Shown one piece after another: positions 29,280 through 38,292 of a stretch of DNA of 64,000 bases. The stretch comes from Rosenbergiella nectarea. Its GTDB lineage: Bacteria; Pseudomonadota; Gammaproteobacteria; Enterobacterales; Enterobacteriaceae. Location of the stretch: NCBI RefSeq assembly GCF_900111105.1, contig NZ_FOGC01000006.1, forward strand, positions 124,001-188,000, written 5' to 3'. The number at the start of each line of letters is the position of its first letter. Position 1 is the first letter of the stretch. The position numbers and the translations under genes are program-made. The notes below the pieces were generated by a model. The model made no database searches. It was not told the DNA's origin and was given only the letters and a program-made list of their open reading frames with translations.

Positions 29280-30298
29280 GTCGCCCTCGCCTTCTGGATC
29301 CTAAGTCCCACGCGCTGAAAAACCTGCCGTTTAATACCCCTTGGTCGGGAAATTTCTTGGCCACTCTGCGACAACTCTCAGCCCTGGATCCACAAAAACC
29401 GATTCCGGGTGGCGCATTAAGTCTGAAGGATGAGAATTTTCGATTAAGCCAAGCGGTTAGCCTTGCTTTTCCGGCCAGTGAGATCGCTTCACTCACTTGG
29501 CAAGATAACCAATTAGCTATCAAGCTCTTTAGCTTAGGCGTTTGGGGACCGCAGGGGCCGCTGCCGCTCCATTTTTCAGAATTAGCATTAACCCGCACCC
29601 AACAGCAAGATAGTGCTTTGATCGATTTTATCGACCTCTTCCATCATCGAAGTATGGCGATATTTTTCCGAGCTTGGTATGCCGCGCAAGATACTGCCTC
29701 CTTGGACCGCCCAGAGTGTGATCGATTTTCATATTATGTTCATTGCTTATCAGGGCTGCCTATACCCGCTACTACGCCCCCACCACTCACACGGCATAAG
29801 CTCCTCTCCGCAAGCTTTCATCTCGCACGTAAAAATTGCGCGCCACAAGATCTGATTTCAACGCTCAATGCGTTGTTTCATTTACCTTTCCAAGTTGAGG
29901 AGTTCCAACCCGGTTGGATTACACTAAACCTTGAAGAGCAAAGTCGTCTGGATGATAAAGCCTCCCCACCGCTATTAGGCCATGGCGCGATCCTCGGTGA
30001 GGCAAGTTATCAATCCGGTCATAAATTTAAGGTGTGGTGTGGCCCATTGACTTATGAGCAATATCTTTCCTTACATCCCGATCAAGATCGTTTAGCGCGT
30101 ATTGCACAAACTATCCAACACCTTACAGGAGGCAATTATCACTCTGATATTCAGCTTATTCTGGCTGTCCCCCCCCCACTACCCTGCGCGCTATCCAGTC
30201 GCCAGCAGCTAGGCTTCGATACGTGGCTGGCCAATGAAGAAGAGGGTACCCCTCAATTAGGTATGATTTATCCATCCCGTCTTAGCGTCGAACACTGA
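29276..30298 (+). CDS. tssG: T6SS baseplate subunit TssG
   Basis: TssG pairs with two TssF copies in the baseplate wedge. The start at ATG 29276 (MSRPRLLDPKSH) overlaps the tssF stop as ATGA and gives 340 residues; the frame extends 15 codons further upstream but the overlap is the standard arrangement. Family features include GVWGPQGPLPLHFSE and FIDLFHHRSMAIFFRAWYA, which precede the C-terminal barrel region. It is followed 29 bp later by tssA. Confidence 0.94.
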   Translation: MSRPRLLDPKSHALKNLPFNTPWSGNFLATLRQLSALDPQKPIPGGALSLKDENFRLSQAVSLAFPASEIASLTWQDNQLAIKLFSLGVWGPQGPLPLHFSELALTRTQQQDSALIDFIDLFHHRSMAIFFRAWYAAQDTASLDRPECDRFSYYVHCLSGLPIPATTPPPLTRHKLLSASFHLARKNCAPQDLISTLNALFHLPFQVEEFQPGWITLNLEEQSRLDDKASPPLLGHGAILGEASYQSGHKFKVWCGPLTYEQYLSLHPDQDRLARIAQTIQHLTGGNYHSDIQLILAVPPPLPCALSSRQQLGFDTWLANEEEGTPQLGMIYPSRLSVEH

Positions 30299-30327
30299 AC
30301 GCGTGACAATGACTCAAGGAAGAGAAT

Positions 30328-31308
30328 ATGTCAGCTTTAACGCCAATTTTCGCTCAGTACCCATGGCTTTGGGAGCCTATCAATGATGAACACCCCTGTG
30401 GCACGCCCCTAGATTATCACTCGGCGTTTTTGGCCTTACAGCAACAGGTCTCATCGTCTTTATCTATTGAATACGGGGAGTTCGTTCAAGCCCCCACCCC
30501 GATTAAATGGTCGTCGTTACTCCCCACCCTTCATACGTTGAGTCAACAAACTAAAGATATTCGCCTGATCATATTGCTAATACGCGCCCATTTGCCGCAA
30601 GAAGGCATAACCTCTATTATCGAGGGAACTGCACTGTTAATCGCGCTACTTGAACGATGGCCAGAAGCGGTACATCCGCAATGCTATGATGAAGGCGATC
30701 ATGTCCCAGAATTCCGCCACAACGCTTTAGCCGGTCTTGACGAGATTGAAGGCTGCGTGGCTGAACTCCGACGGTGTACCTTGATTACCGCTGAGGAAGA
30801 GGCTTACTCCCTCTCGGAAGTTGAACAGTGGATCCTCTCTGATAAAACACGTTCGTTAACAGAAAGAGAGCGGTTACAACAACTCTATCACCATCACCAC
30901 TCTTTTTTTGAGTCTTGTCTTGTAGCACAGCAACGCCTAAACCAATTATGTCAGTTACCCAGTAGCGCCTTGGGAACTGATTCACTCTCTTTTCCTCATC
31001 TTTCATCGCTATTAGCCACTTTCTGCCGCTTTCATCAGCGACAACCTCAGGGGCCCTTCCCTAATGACACCCCTATTTTAACGGCTGCTGCTGGCCAGCC
31101 GTCAAGGGTGGAGACATTGCACTATCGCAGCGAAGCACGCGAAAAGTTGCGCGAAATCCGCGAGAACTTCGCCTATTACGAGCCCAGTAGTCCACTGAGT
31201 CTCCTTTTGTCGTTTGCTGAAAACAGTATTGGCTTAGATTACCCGCAAATTAGTCAACGCTTTCCTCGCGAGCTTCTCTCTCTGCTCACTCTTGAAAAGG
31301 AATGTTAA
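30328..31308 (+). CDS. tssA: T6SS cap/priming protein TssA (ImpA domain)
   Basis: TssA coordinates tail-sheath assembly. The 326-residue product has the N-terminal ImpA domain: PWLWEPINDEHPCGTPLDYHSAFLAL, IKWSSLLPTLHTLSQQTKDIRLIILLIRA and WPEAVHPQCYDEGDH. The C-terminal region is short and helical with no visible large extension (LHYRSEAREKLREIRENFAYYEPSSPLSLLL), as in the short TssA class. AAGAGAA precedes the ATG. The stop is one base before the ATG of the fimbrial adhesin-like gene, so these two are co-translated. Confidence 0.92.
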   Translation: MSALTPIFAQYPWLWEPINDEHPCGTPLDYHSAFLALQQQVSSSLSIEYGEFVQAPTPIKWSSLLPTLHTLSQQTKDIRLIILLIRAHLPQEGITSIIEGTALLIALLERWPEAVHPQCYDEGDHVPEFRHNALAGLDEIEGCVAELRRCTLITAEEEAYSLSEVEQWILSDKTRSLTERERLQQLYHHHHSFFESCLVAQQRLNQLCQLPSSALGTDSLSFPHLSSLLATFCRFHQRQPQGPFPNDTPILTAAAGQPSRVETLHYRSEAREKLREIRENFAYYEPSSPLSLLLSFAENSIGLDYPQISQRFPRELLSLLTLEKEC

Positions 31309-31309
31309 A

Positions 31310-32299
31310 ATGAAATGGTTATACGGATTATTTTTACTTATCACACTCAATAGCTCCGGTTACGCCGCCTGCTTTTTAGCCCGCGGCACACTCACAACCC
31401 TGACTATCCCTTCTCAAACCTTAATCATTGATGCCGATGCCCCTGTCAGTGTCGATCGCCCTTTTGCCCGTATTGACAGTTTACCGATCACTGCACGTAT
31501 TGGTTACGACGATTGTGATCGCGGGACTGAATATGGACGACAGCTTATTTACCTCACCAATCGGGAAATTTCTAATCAACTCTACGCCACAGATATTCCT
31601 GGCATTGCGGTAAAAGTATTATGGACTAATGGTCGAGATGGTTATGGCGGTTACCCTAAAAGACAAACAATGGTGTTCCCTAATGGCATATTGAAAGGAA
31701 CGTTCGATTACGAACCTGGATCGGCTTATCGATTGGAATTTTATAAAGTTGCCGACACGCTCTCGCTCTCGACCAATGCTGACGCGCAACTCCTACCACT
31801 GGGTATTATTGCCTACAACTACCTCTTCACTCCAACGCCAAGTAGCTATTCAATGCGATTAAATTTAGGGGCCTTAACCCTGAAGAGTATTCCTAGCTGT
31901 ACCCTCGACTCCAGTAAAACGATCGACTTTAATCGGGTCAATGCTAACGGGTTGGCGCAGGGGGTTTATCGCGATCTACACTTTAAAATTAGTTGCCGCA
32001 GTGATTACCAGCGCTTCTCACCCCGAGCATCAATCAGTGCCCAGACACTCAGCAGCGACCACCAATCCATTAAAGTGACAGATTCCGCAGGACAGGACGA
32101 TCGACTGCGTATCTCGATTTATGACAGTAATAAAAATCTACTTCTAGTGGATGGCACACGTAGCGAAAGCCTGAACAATATTGCGAGCCTAGGCGAGGCT
32201 AACTTTACTTGGCAAGCAGTTTTAAGACCTGGCCTCAACAGTCCTCCCGCCGCAGGGCCATTCACCGCCTATGCGGAAATACAATTTACGATTGAATAA
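31310..32299 (+). CDS. two-domain fimbrial tip adhesin
   Basis: A 329-residue exported protein (ATG 31310, AAGGA upstream). The signal peptide ends near GYAACF. The N-terminal ~190 residues form a separate domain with no close family that I can name, a likely receptor-binding (lectin-type) domain. The C-terminal ~135 residues look like a pilin domain: SCTLDSSKTIDFNRV, the paired cysteine FKISCRSD, and the terminal strand FTAYAEIQFTIE. This matches chaperone-usher tip adhesins such as FimH or MrkD in layout. It starts one base after tssA and is followed 7 bp later by a glycosyltransferase gene, so the tip of the fimbria is encoded in the T6SS arm. Confidence 0.82.
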   Translation: MKWLYGLFLLITLNSSGYAACFLARGTLTTLTIPSQTLIIDADAPVSVDRPFARIDSLPITARIGYDDCDRGTEYGRQLIYLTNREISNQLYATDIPGIAVKVLWTNGRDGYGGYPKRQTMVFPNGILKGTFDYEPGSAYRLEFYKVADTLSLSTNADAQLLPLGIIAYNYLFTPTPSSYSMRLNLGALTLKSIPSCTLDSSKTIDFNRVNANGLAQGVYRDLHFKISCRSDYQRFSPRASISAQTLSSDHQSIKVTDSAGQDDRLRISIYDSNKNLLLVDGTRSESLNNIASLGEANFTWQAVLRPGLNSPPAAGPFTAYAEIQFTIE

Positions 32300-32306
32300 A
32301 TTAACG

Positions 32307-33644
32307 ATGGATCATCGCATCTTTATCAATATCGCCAGTTATCGTGATCAAGAGTTGTGGCAGACGCTTGATAGCGTGATTACCCAAGCTGAAGATGCCA
32401 GTAAATTGCATATTGCCATCTATTGGCAGGACGATAACGATCTCAATCGCCTTATTGAGGCGGGATGGGCACCGGCTTCGGTCTCGGCAATTGCTGGGTT
32501 TCCGGTTTACCAACTTCAGGGCAGCGCTGCACTGGTTGAACTGATTGCACTGCCTTATCAAAAGGCGCAAGGGGTCGGTTTTGCTCGCGCCCTGTGTGAT
32601 CAACTTTATCAGGATGAACAGTGGTTTTTGCAGATTGATGCCCATAGCTTATTCGATAAAATGTGGGATAGACGCTTAATTGATACCCTCGCTACCTTGA
32701 GCCAACAGTGTACTAAACCCTTAATCAGTAATTATCCACCGAGCTATCACACCACACCGGAAGGCGATATTGTCTTTGCTAAACATGCTCATCGCGTCAC
32801 TTTTAATACCTTTAATCCAGAGGGACTGCCGACCTTAGCGAGCCGGGTATTAACCAGTACCTATCCGGTACAAGGCAGTTTTTTGGCGGCGGGGTTTATT
32901 TTTACTCAAGGTGCTTTTGTGACGGAAGTCGGTAATGATTCGACTATTTTCTTTGAAGGGGAAGAAATTACGCTGTCACTGCGCGCTTTTAGCTGGGGTT
33001 ATGATATTTATCACCTGGGGTATCCCGTTCTCTGGCACCACTATACTCGTCAAGACGCCCCGAAAATTTGGAACGACCAGAGTCTCTCCGCTCAGCAAGC
33101 GGGTGAAGTCGACCGAACCTGGATATCACGGGAGCTTCGATCACAACAGCACGTGAAAAGATTATTGGGCCTACCCACCCTCTCTCAATTCAAAGCAGGG
33201 GATAAAACCCTTGGCCCACTGCGAACACGCCAGCAGTTCGAACACCAATGTGGCCTAAATTTTCAGTTAGCCAGTTGCTACGCTGACTGTTTGTCGCCAG
33301 AGTGTCGTAGCCATTTTCCTCCCCCGCCTAACGATGCCGCATGGCGTAATGCTCACCGTATTTATCATACAAAGCCGATCAACGTGACGTCATTAATCGG
33401 GTCAACGTTACCCGATAAGCTCTTTATTCATCTCTATGGCCTGAATACGCCGCGCCTGGCTCAGTACCAGTATTCAACTGCTCAGGTGATGGCTCGATCC
33501 GGCAGGCTTGATATTACGTGCTGGTCGACCCCTAATCGTCCTCCCTCGCTGATACGCCTTGCCTCGTGGTGGGAGGGGTCTGGCTGGGGGATTATCATCG
33601 AATGGCCTTGGTCAAAGGAAGATGGGCCCTATTGTTTACTTTAA
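32307..33644 (+). CDS. GlcNAc-transferase family glycosyltransferase (Skp1-type)
   Basis: A cytoplasmic protein of 445 residues from ATG 32307 (MDHRIFINIASYRDQELWQT). It matches the GlcNAc glycosyltransferase family typified by the Dictyostelium Skp1 hydroxyproline GlcNAc transferase: N-terminal IFINIASYRD, the donor-site motif FLQIDAHSLFDKMWDRRL, and FFEGEEITLSLRAFSWGYDIYHLGYPVLWHHYTR with the conserved acid pair and late histidines. The last ~110 residues include a Cys-rich stretch (CYADCLSPECRSH) and an unrecognised tail. It has no signal peptide or membrane segment. It lies between the tip adhesin (7 bp) and the Eag-like adaptor (12 bp). The acceptor is unknown; a protein of this locus, a surface glycan or a secreted target are all possible. 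Confidence 0.75.
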   Translation: MDHRIFINIASYRDQELWQTLDSVITQAEDASKLHIAIYWQDDNDLNRLIEAGWAPASVSAIAGFPVYQLQGSAALVELIALPYQKAQGVGFARALCDQLYQDEQWFLQIDAHSLFDKMWDRRLIDTLATLSQQCTKPLISNYPPSYHTTPEGDIVFAKHAHRVTFNTFNPEGLPTLASRVLTSTYPVQGSFLAAGFIFTQGAFVTEVGNDSTIFFEGEEITLSLRAFSWGYDIYHLGYPVLWHHYTRQDAPKIWNDQSLSAQQAGEVDRTWISRELRSQQHVKRLLGLPTLSQFKAGDKTLGPLRTRQQFEHQCGLNFQLASCYADCLSPECRSHFPPPPNDAAWRNAHRIYHTKPINVTSLIGSTLPDKLFIHLYGLNTPRLAQYQYSTAQVMARSGRLDITCWSTPNRPPSLIRLASWWEGSGWGIIIEWPWSKEDGPYCLL

Positions 33645-33656
33645 GGAAAAATTACT

Positions 33657-34124
33657 ATGGATGGTCAACTATCTAAATATCCCTTTGCTGATGGGTATTT
33701 TCTTACACCGGTTCCGCTCGACAACCGCAGTGTGCATCAGCTTCACTTTATCGATAAGCAAGATAATGCCTATCAAATTATTATCAACCATGGACGGCTT
33801 AACGATAATCAAGATCTCCAGCACTTTGTCGATCAAGAAGTTGAGAAAATGCAACGCCAAGTGCCCGCCTTTACCCTTGAGACATCGTTACCCCCCCGCA
33901 CATTGGGGCCCGCACAATGTGAAATAATTCAACAAACCCATAAGTTCTTATATGAGGGCTGTTTTTTTACTCAGCACTGCGCCTTTATTCACTTACCCCT
34001 GCATCAGCACCTAAACCCCTATAAAAGAAATATCGTGATGCTGTCGCTTGCGTCGGCGGCTCCTCAACCTGAGCAACGCGAACACTTTCAAGGGATCATT
34101 AATAGTTTCGTTCCGTGGGAGTAG
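33657..34124 (+). CDS. DUF1795/DcrB-related Eag-type T6SS adaptor protein
   Basis: A 155-residue cytoplasmic protein. Its pattern follows the Eag family (EagT6/SciW) of T6SS effector chaperones: an N-terminal strand block, then DLQHFVDQEVEKMQRQVPAF, a second strand block with FTQHCAFIHLP, and the terminal helix EHFQGIINSFVPW. Eag proteins hold the membrane helices of PAAR-type effectors before loading. No PAAR protein with membrane segments, and no Rhs gene, is present in the window, so its client is elsewhere or it acts on another protein of this arm. AAGGA precedes the ATG. It is the last gene of the plus-strand operon. Confidence 0.78.
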   Translation: MDGQLSKYPFADGYFLTPVPLDNRSVHQLHFIDKQDNAYQIIINHGRLNDNQDLQHFVDQEVEKMQRQVPAFTLETSLPPRTLGPAQCEIIQQTHKFLYEGCFFTQHCAFIHLPLHQHLNPYKRNIVMLSLASAAPQPEQREHFQGIINSFVPWE

Positions 34125-34203
34125 AGCTGGCGCATAATCCTCACGATGCCGGGTCTGCACTATACTGACAGTCACGCCCCTTCAGTAATGAGGAATATCG
34201 ACG

Positions 34204-34827
34204 ATGACGCAAGCAACTCATAGTTATCAACCGGCACAGGGTCATGGTTTAGCCCATGACCCACTCAATGCCATTATCGCCCCACGGCCTATTGGCTGGA
34301 TCTCCTCACGCAATGCCGCAGGCCAACGGAATCTAGCCCCCTATAGCTTTTTTAATCTTTTTAATTACCACCCACCGATCATTGGTTTCGCCAGTAGCGG
34401 ATGGAAAGACAGCGTGGCAAATATTGCCGAAACAAAAGAGTTTGTGTGGAACCTGGTGACCCAGCCCTTAGCGCCGGCAATGAACCAAACCTCTGCGCCA
34501 CTGCCTCATGGCGAAGACGAGTTTGCACTAGCCGGATTAACGCCGGTCCAAAGCAAACTTATTGCCGTCGACCGTGTGGCGGAAAGCCCGGTACATTTCG
34601 AGTGTCGGCTAACCCAGCTGCTCCAACTGCGCGATAGCCAAGATCAGCCTATCGACAGTTGGTTGGTATTAGGCGAAGTGGTAATGATTCATATAGAGGC
34701 ATCGTTACTGGACAGTGAGGGGATCTATCAAACCATTGATGCAGCGCCGATACTGCGTGCGGGAGGCCCATCGGCCTATTATGGTATTTCTGAGGAGCAG
34801 CGCCTAGATCTGTGGCGGCCAACATAA
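34204..34827 (+). CDS. flavin reductase-like (FMN-binding) family protein
   Basis: A 207-residue protein of the flavin reductase/DIM6-NTAB split-barrel family. It carries APRPIGWISSRNAAGQRNLAPYSFFNLFNYHPP near the N-terminus and KDSVANIAETKEFVWNL in the centre. Such proteins bind FMN and either supply reduced flavin to a partner or act as small oxidoreductases; the substrate cannot be read from sequence. AGGA lies upstream of the ATG. It lies 79 bp after the T6SS arm and appears to have its own expression. Confidence 0.9.
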   Translation: MTQATHSYQPAQGHGLAHDPLNAIIAPRPIGWISSRNAAGQRNLAPYSFFNLFNYHPPIIGFASSGWKDSVANIAETKEFVWNLVTQPLAPAMNQTSAPLPHGEDEFALAGLTPVQSKLIAVDRVAESPVHFECRLTQLLQLRDSQDQPIDSWLVLGEVVMIHIEASLLDSEGIYQTIDAAPILRAGGPSAYYGISEEQRLDLWRPT

Positions 34828-34908
34828 GGATAAGCAGGAGCACTGTTCACCCGTGCGCCTAAATATGACGGGTGAGCCCTCTAGTGCAAGAGTATAACGA
34901 TTACCGAC

Positions 34909-35302
34909 TTAGCTTAGCATTGCGACCAGCACCGCAATTAACAGTAAAACATAAAGCCGGGCATGCCACCCATCAGCGATTTTGGGTAGATTACGCTGGC
35001 TGATAGAGATCCCTACGCCACCCGTTACTATCAGGATTGCCAGTGTAGTGAGGCTTATATAGCCAAGAAAACCGCTTACCGGAATTTTCCCCCAGCCGTT
35101 GATCGTATAGGTGATGGTTGCACATAAGGCCACAGGGAGGGAGAGCGGATTAGCATGGCTAATACAGTCTTTTATGCTAAAGCCATGTTTACGTAGCAGA
35201 GGGACCGTCATAACACTACCGCCGACGCCAAACAGCCGTGGTCACTCCCGTCAGTCCACCAACAATGGCGATGATAGCAATATCGTTTAATATTTTTCTT
35301 TA
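34909..35302 (-). pseudogene. decayed TSUP (TauE/SafE) permease remnant
   Basis: The minus strand encodes the C-terminal half of a TSUP-family membrane permease. The intact stretch from the internal Met (MTVPLLRKHGF) to TAA 34909 is 100 residues with three membrane segments. Immediately upstream the family motif GLTG...GVGGS...PLL is visible but split between two frames: GGLTGVTTAV is in one frame and GVGGSVMTVPLL in the next, so about one base has been lost near 35231. The N-terminal half of a normal ~250-residue TSUP protein is absent. Both the truncation and the frameshift indicate a pseudogene. Confidence 0.8.
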
Positions 35303-35676
35303 ACCGTTTTAGGTTTCCTCAGCCTTAAGTCATAACGTAAAAACACTGAAAGTCAAAGTAGCCATCACCCGATGAAAGAATGGCGCTAATAGGGAGATTT
35401 ATAGAATGAGCGGTTGGGCGCAGACTATTTCAAGCCCAGCTTTCGATAAGCCTCTCAATTTTATCTGCGACAGCCTGTAGGTGACTAAGATAAAATACTT
35501 TTCAACCGCCGTGTGGAGTAAGGGTGTATTCGGTACAATTTTTCCGAACCCGCTTAACACTATAGTTTCTGATCCCGCGCTGACTGATGTGTTGGGTAAT
35601 TTTTCATAAGGCTTAGTGATACTGAATAAGAATTAAAAAAATCACTGATTACCTTAAACTTAATGGAATATGAGTT
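35303..35676. other. intergenic region upstream of mutS
   Basis: About 370 bp between the permease remnant and mutS. It presumably carries the mutS promoter, but I cannot identify one confidently. The mutS ATG has GGAATA upstream. The minus strand has an open but start-less frame of about 70 codons with no recognisable family; it may be decayed coding sequence left with the neighbouring pseudogene. No tRNA, repeat array or clear terminator is seen. Confidence 0.5.
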
Positions 35677-38238
35677 ATGCCGACCCATGACAACGCAAAT
35701 GTAGCCGCCCACACCCCGATGATGCAGCAGTATCTCGGCCTTAAGGCTGAACATCCCGATATCTTGCTGTTCTATCGAATGGGGGACTTTTATGAGTTAT
35801 TCTTTGATGATGCACGCCGTGCCTCCCAGCTTCTGGATATCTCATTAACCAAACGGGGTTCTTCTGCCGGGCAACCCATTCCAATGGCTGGGGTTCCCTA
35901 CCATGCAGTCGAAGGCTATTTAGCCAAGCTGGTACAGATGGGGGAATCGGTCGCGATTTGTGAACAAGTCGGCGACCCAGCACTCAGTAAAGGCCCCGTA
36001 GAACGCAAGGTATTACGTATCGTCACGCCAGGTACGATCAGTGATGAAGCCTTACTGAATGAGCGCCAAGATAATCTGCTGGCCGCAGTTTATGAAACGA
36101 AACAAGGTTTCGGCTATGCGACCCTGGATATTGGTTCAGGGCGTTTTCTGTTAACCGAAGCAGAAAGTGAGGAGACGCTTGCAGCAGAGCTACAACGCAC
36201 CAATCCCGCAGAACTGCTCTATCCTGAAGGTTTTGCCGCCTTTCATTTAATTGAACAGCGCCGAGGCTTACGCCGCCGCCCCATCTGGGAATTTGACCTT
36301 TCCACCGCGCGGCAACAACTGACATTACAGTTTGGTACCCGTGACTTACAAGGTTTTGGGGTAGAACAAGCCTTACTCGCACTACCGGCGGCAGGCTGCT
36401 TATTACAATATGCTAAGGATACCCAGCGTACTGCATTGCCGCATTTACGTAGTGTCACTATGGAGCGCCAGCAAGACACCATTATCATGGATGCCGCCAC
36501 GCGCAGAAACTTAGAAATAACGCAAAATCTCGCCGGTGGTACGGATAACACGCTTGCCTCAGTACTGGACCGCACCGTTACCCCGATGGGTAGCCGGATG
36601 CTTAAACGTTGGCTGCATACGCCCCTACGAGATGCCGCGATCATTACTGCCCGTCAGCAGGCGATTGCCGAATTACAGCCATTAGCCTCATCGCTACAGC
36701 CCCTACTCCATCAAATTGGTGACTTGGAACGTATTCTCGCGCGATTAGCTTTGCGGTCAGCGCGTCCTCGAGACTTAGCGCGTATGCGGCACGCCTTTCA
36801 TCAGCTTCCTGATATTCAAGCACTGCTGACCGAAACTTCTGGCCCTTCTCTCAAATTATTAGCCGAACGCAGTGGAGAATTTGCTGGGCTTCGTGAATTA
36901 CTCGACCAGGCCGTCGTCGAGACGCCGCCGGTTTTGGTGAGAGACGGTGGCGTTATTGCCGAAGGCTATCATGCAGAGTTGGATGAATGGCGGGCCTTAG
37001 CCGCAGGCGCGACAGACTATCTTGACCGCTTGGAAATTCGTGAACGCGACCGTTTAGGGATTGATACCCTAAAAGTTGGCTACAACGCGGTACACGGCTA
37101 CTTTATTCAAGTCAGTCGTGGACAAAGTCACTTGGTCCCCATTAACTATGTACGCCGCCAAACCTTAAAAAATGCCGAGCGTTACATCATTCCCGAATTA
37201 AAAGAGTATGAAGATAAGGTTTTAACTTCTAAAGGCAAAGCGTTGGCCTTGGAAAAAGCGCTCTATGACCAGCTCTTCGATCAATTGCTGCCACATCTTG
37301 CCGACTTACAGCAGAGTGCAACAGCGCTAGCGGAACTCGATGTGTTGACCAATTTGGCCGAGCGCGCTGAAGCATTACATTATGTTTGCCCTGAATTGTC
37401 CGAACAGACGGGTATCGAGATCACGCTGGGCCGACATCCCGTGGTTGAACAGGTACTAAAAGAACCCTTTATTGCCAATCCCGTATCGCTACAACCCCAA
37501 CGCCGGATGCTGATTATCACCGGCCCTAATATGGGCGGTAAAAGTACCTATATGCGGCAAACCGCATTAATTGCTTTACTAAGCTGGATCGGCAGCTATG
37601 TCCCGGCTGAAGCCGTAAAGATCGGCCCGATAGATCGCATCTTTACCCGTGTGGGTGCCGCCGATGATCTCGCTTCAGGGCGTTCGACCTTCATGGTCGA
37701 AATGACCGAGACAGCCAATATCCTCAATAATGCGACCCGAAATAGCTTGGTGCTGATGGATGAGATTGGACGAGGTACCTCAACCTATGATGGATTATCA
37801 CTGGCCTGGGCCTGCGCGGAAAATCTTGCCAGCCGATTACAGTCATTGACTCTCTTTGCCACCCACTATTTTGAACTCACCGCGCTGCCTGAGCAACTTG
37901 AGGGTGTTGAGAACGTTCACCTTGATGCTCGGGAGCATGGCGATAGTATCGCTTTCATGCATACAGTGAGTGAAGGGGCCGCCAGCAAGAGTTATGGGCT
38001 GGCTGTCGCGGCGCTAGCCGGTGTACCGAAAGAGGTCATCAAACGCGCTCGGCAAAAATTACGTGAACTGGAGGCACAGCCCTCCCATACTCCCACGGCG
38101 AATAAGGATACCAACCAACTATCCTTATTAGTCGAAGAAACGTCTCCAGCGATCGAAGCGTTAGAAACACTCGATCCCGATACTCTTAGTCCCCGCCAAG
38201 CGCTGGAATGGATCTATCGCCTTAAAACCCTGCTCTAA
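35677..38238 (+). CDS. mutS: DNA mismatch repair protein MutS
   Basis: MutS recognises mismatches and starts methyl-directed repair with MutL. At 853 residues it matches the E. coli length. The mismatch-contact motif [15 protein letters not shown] is near residue 35 (Phe of the F-x-E reader). The ATPase core has Walker [15 protein letters not shown] near residue 616, then [30 protein letters not shown] and ATHYFELT. The C-terminus retains the tetramerisation tail ([17 protein letters not shown]). It is convergent with rpoS with only 54 bp between stops. Confidence 0.98.
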   Translation: MPTHDNANVAAHTPMMQQYLGLKAEHPDILLFYRMGDFYELFFDDARRASQLLDISLTKRGSSAGQPIPMAGVPYHAVEGYLAKLVQMGESVAICEQVGDPALSKGPVERKVLRIVTPGTISDEALLNERQDNLLAAVYETKQGFGYATLDIGSGRFLLTEAESEETLAAELQRTNPAELLYPEGFAAFHLIEQRRGLRRRPIWEFDLSTARQQLTLQFGTRDLQGFGVEQALLALPAAGCLLQYAKDTQRTALPHLRSVTMERQQDTIIMDAATRRNLEITQNLAGGTDNTLASVLDRTVTPMGSRMLKRWLHTPLRDAAIITARQQAIAELQPLASSLQPLLHQIGDLERILARLALRSARPRDLARMRHAFHQLPDIQALLTETSGPSLKLLAERSGEFAGLRELLDQAVVETPPVLVRDGGVIAEGYHAELDEWRALAAGATDYLDRLEIRERDRLGIDTLKVGYNAVHGYFIQVSRGQSHLVPINYVRRQTLKNAERYIIPELKEYEDKVLTSKGKALALEKALYDQLFDQLLPHLADLQQSATALAELDVLTNLAERAEALHYVCPELSEQTGIEITLGRHPVVEQVLKEPFIANPVSLQPQRRMLIITGPNMGGKSTYMRQTALIALLSWIGSYVPAEAVKIGPIDRIFTRVGAADDLASGRSTFMVEMTETANILNNATRNSLVLMDEIGRGTSTYDGLSLAWACAENLASRLQSLTLFATHYFELTALPEQLEGVENVHLDAREHGDSIAFMHTVSEGAASKSYGLAVAALAGVPKEVIKRARQKLRELEAQPSHTPTANKDTNQLSLLVEETSPAIEALETLDPDTLSPRQALEWIYRLKTLL

Positions 38239-38250
38239 ATCCTAGACAAA

Positions 38251-38276
38251 AAAAAGCCATCTTACGATGGCTTTTT
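38251..38276. terminator. bidirectional terminator between mutS and rpoS
   Basis: A perfect 11-bp stem, AAAAAGCCATC at 38251-38261 and GATGGCTTTTT at 38266-38276 with loop TTAC, flanked by further A on the left and T on the right. It can end transcription of both convergent genes. Confidence 0.92.
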
Positions 38277-38292
38277 TATCGGTAACGGTCGA

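Noticed and set aside
35420-35660. Start-less minus-strand frame of about 70 codons upstream of mutS, which could be a decayed regulator gene
   Set aside because: No family motif, no start codon with a ribosome-binding site, and two frames read equally well. Left as intergenic.
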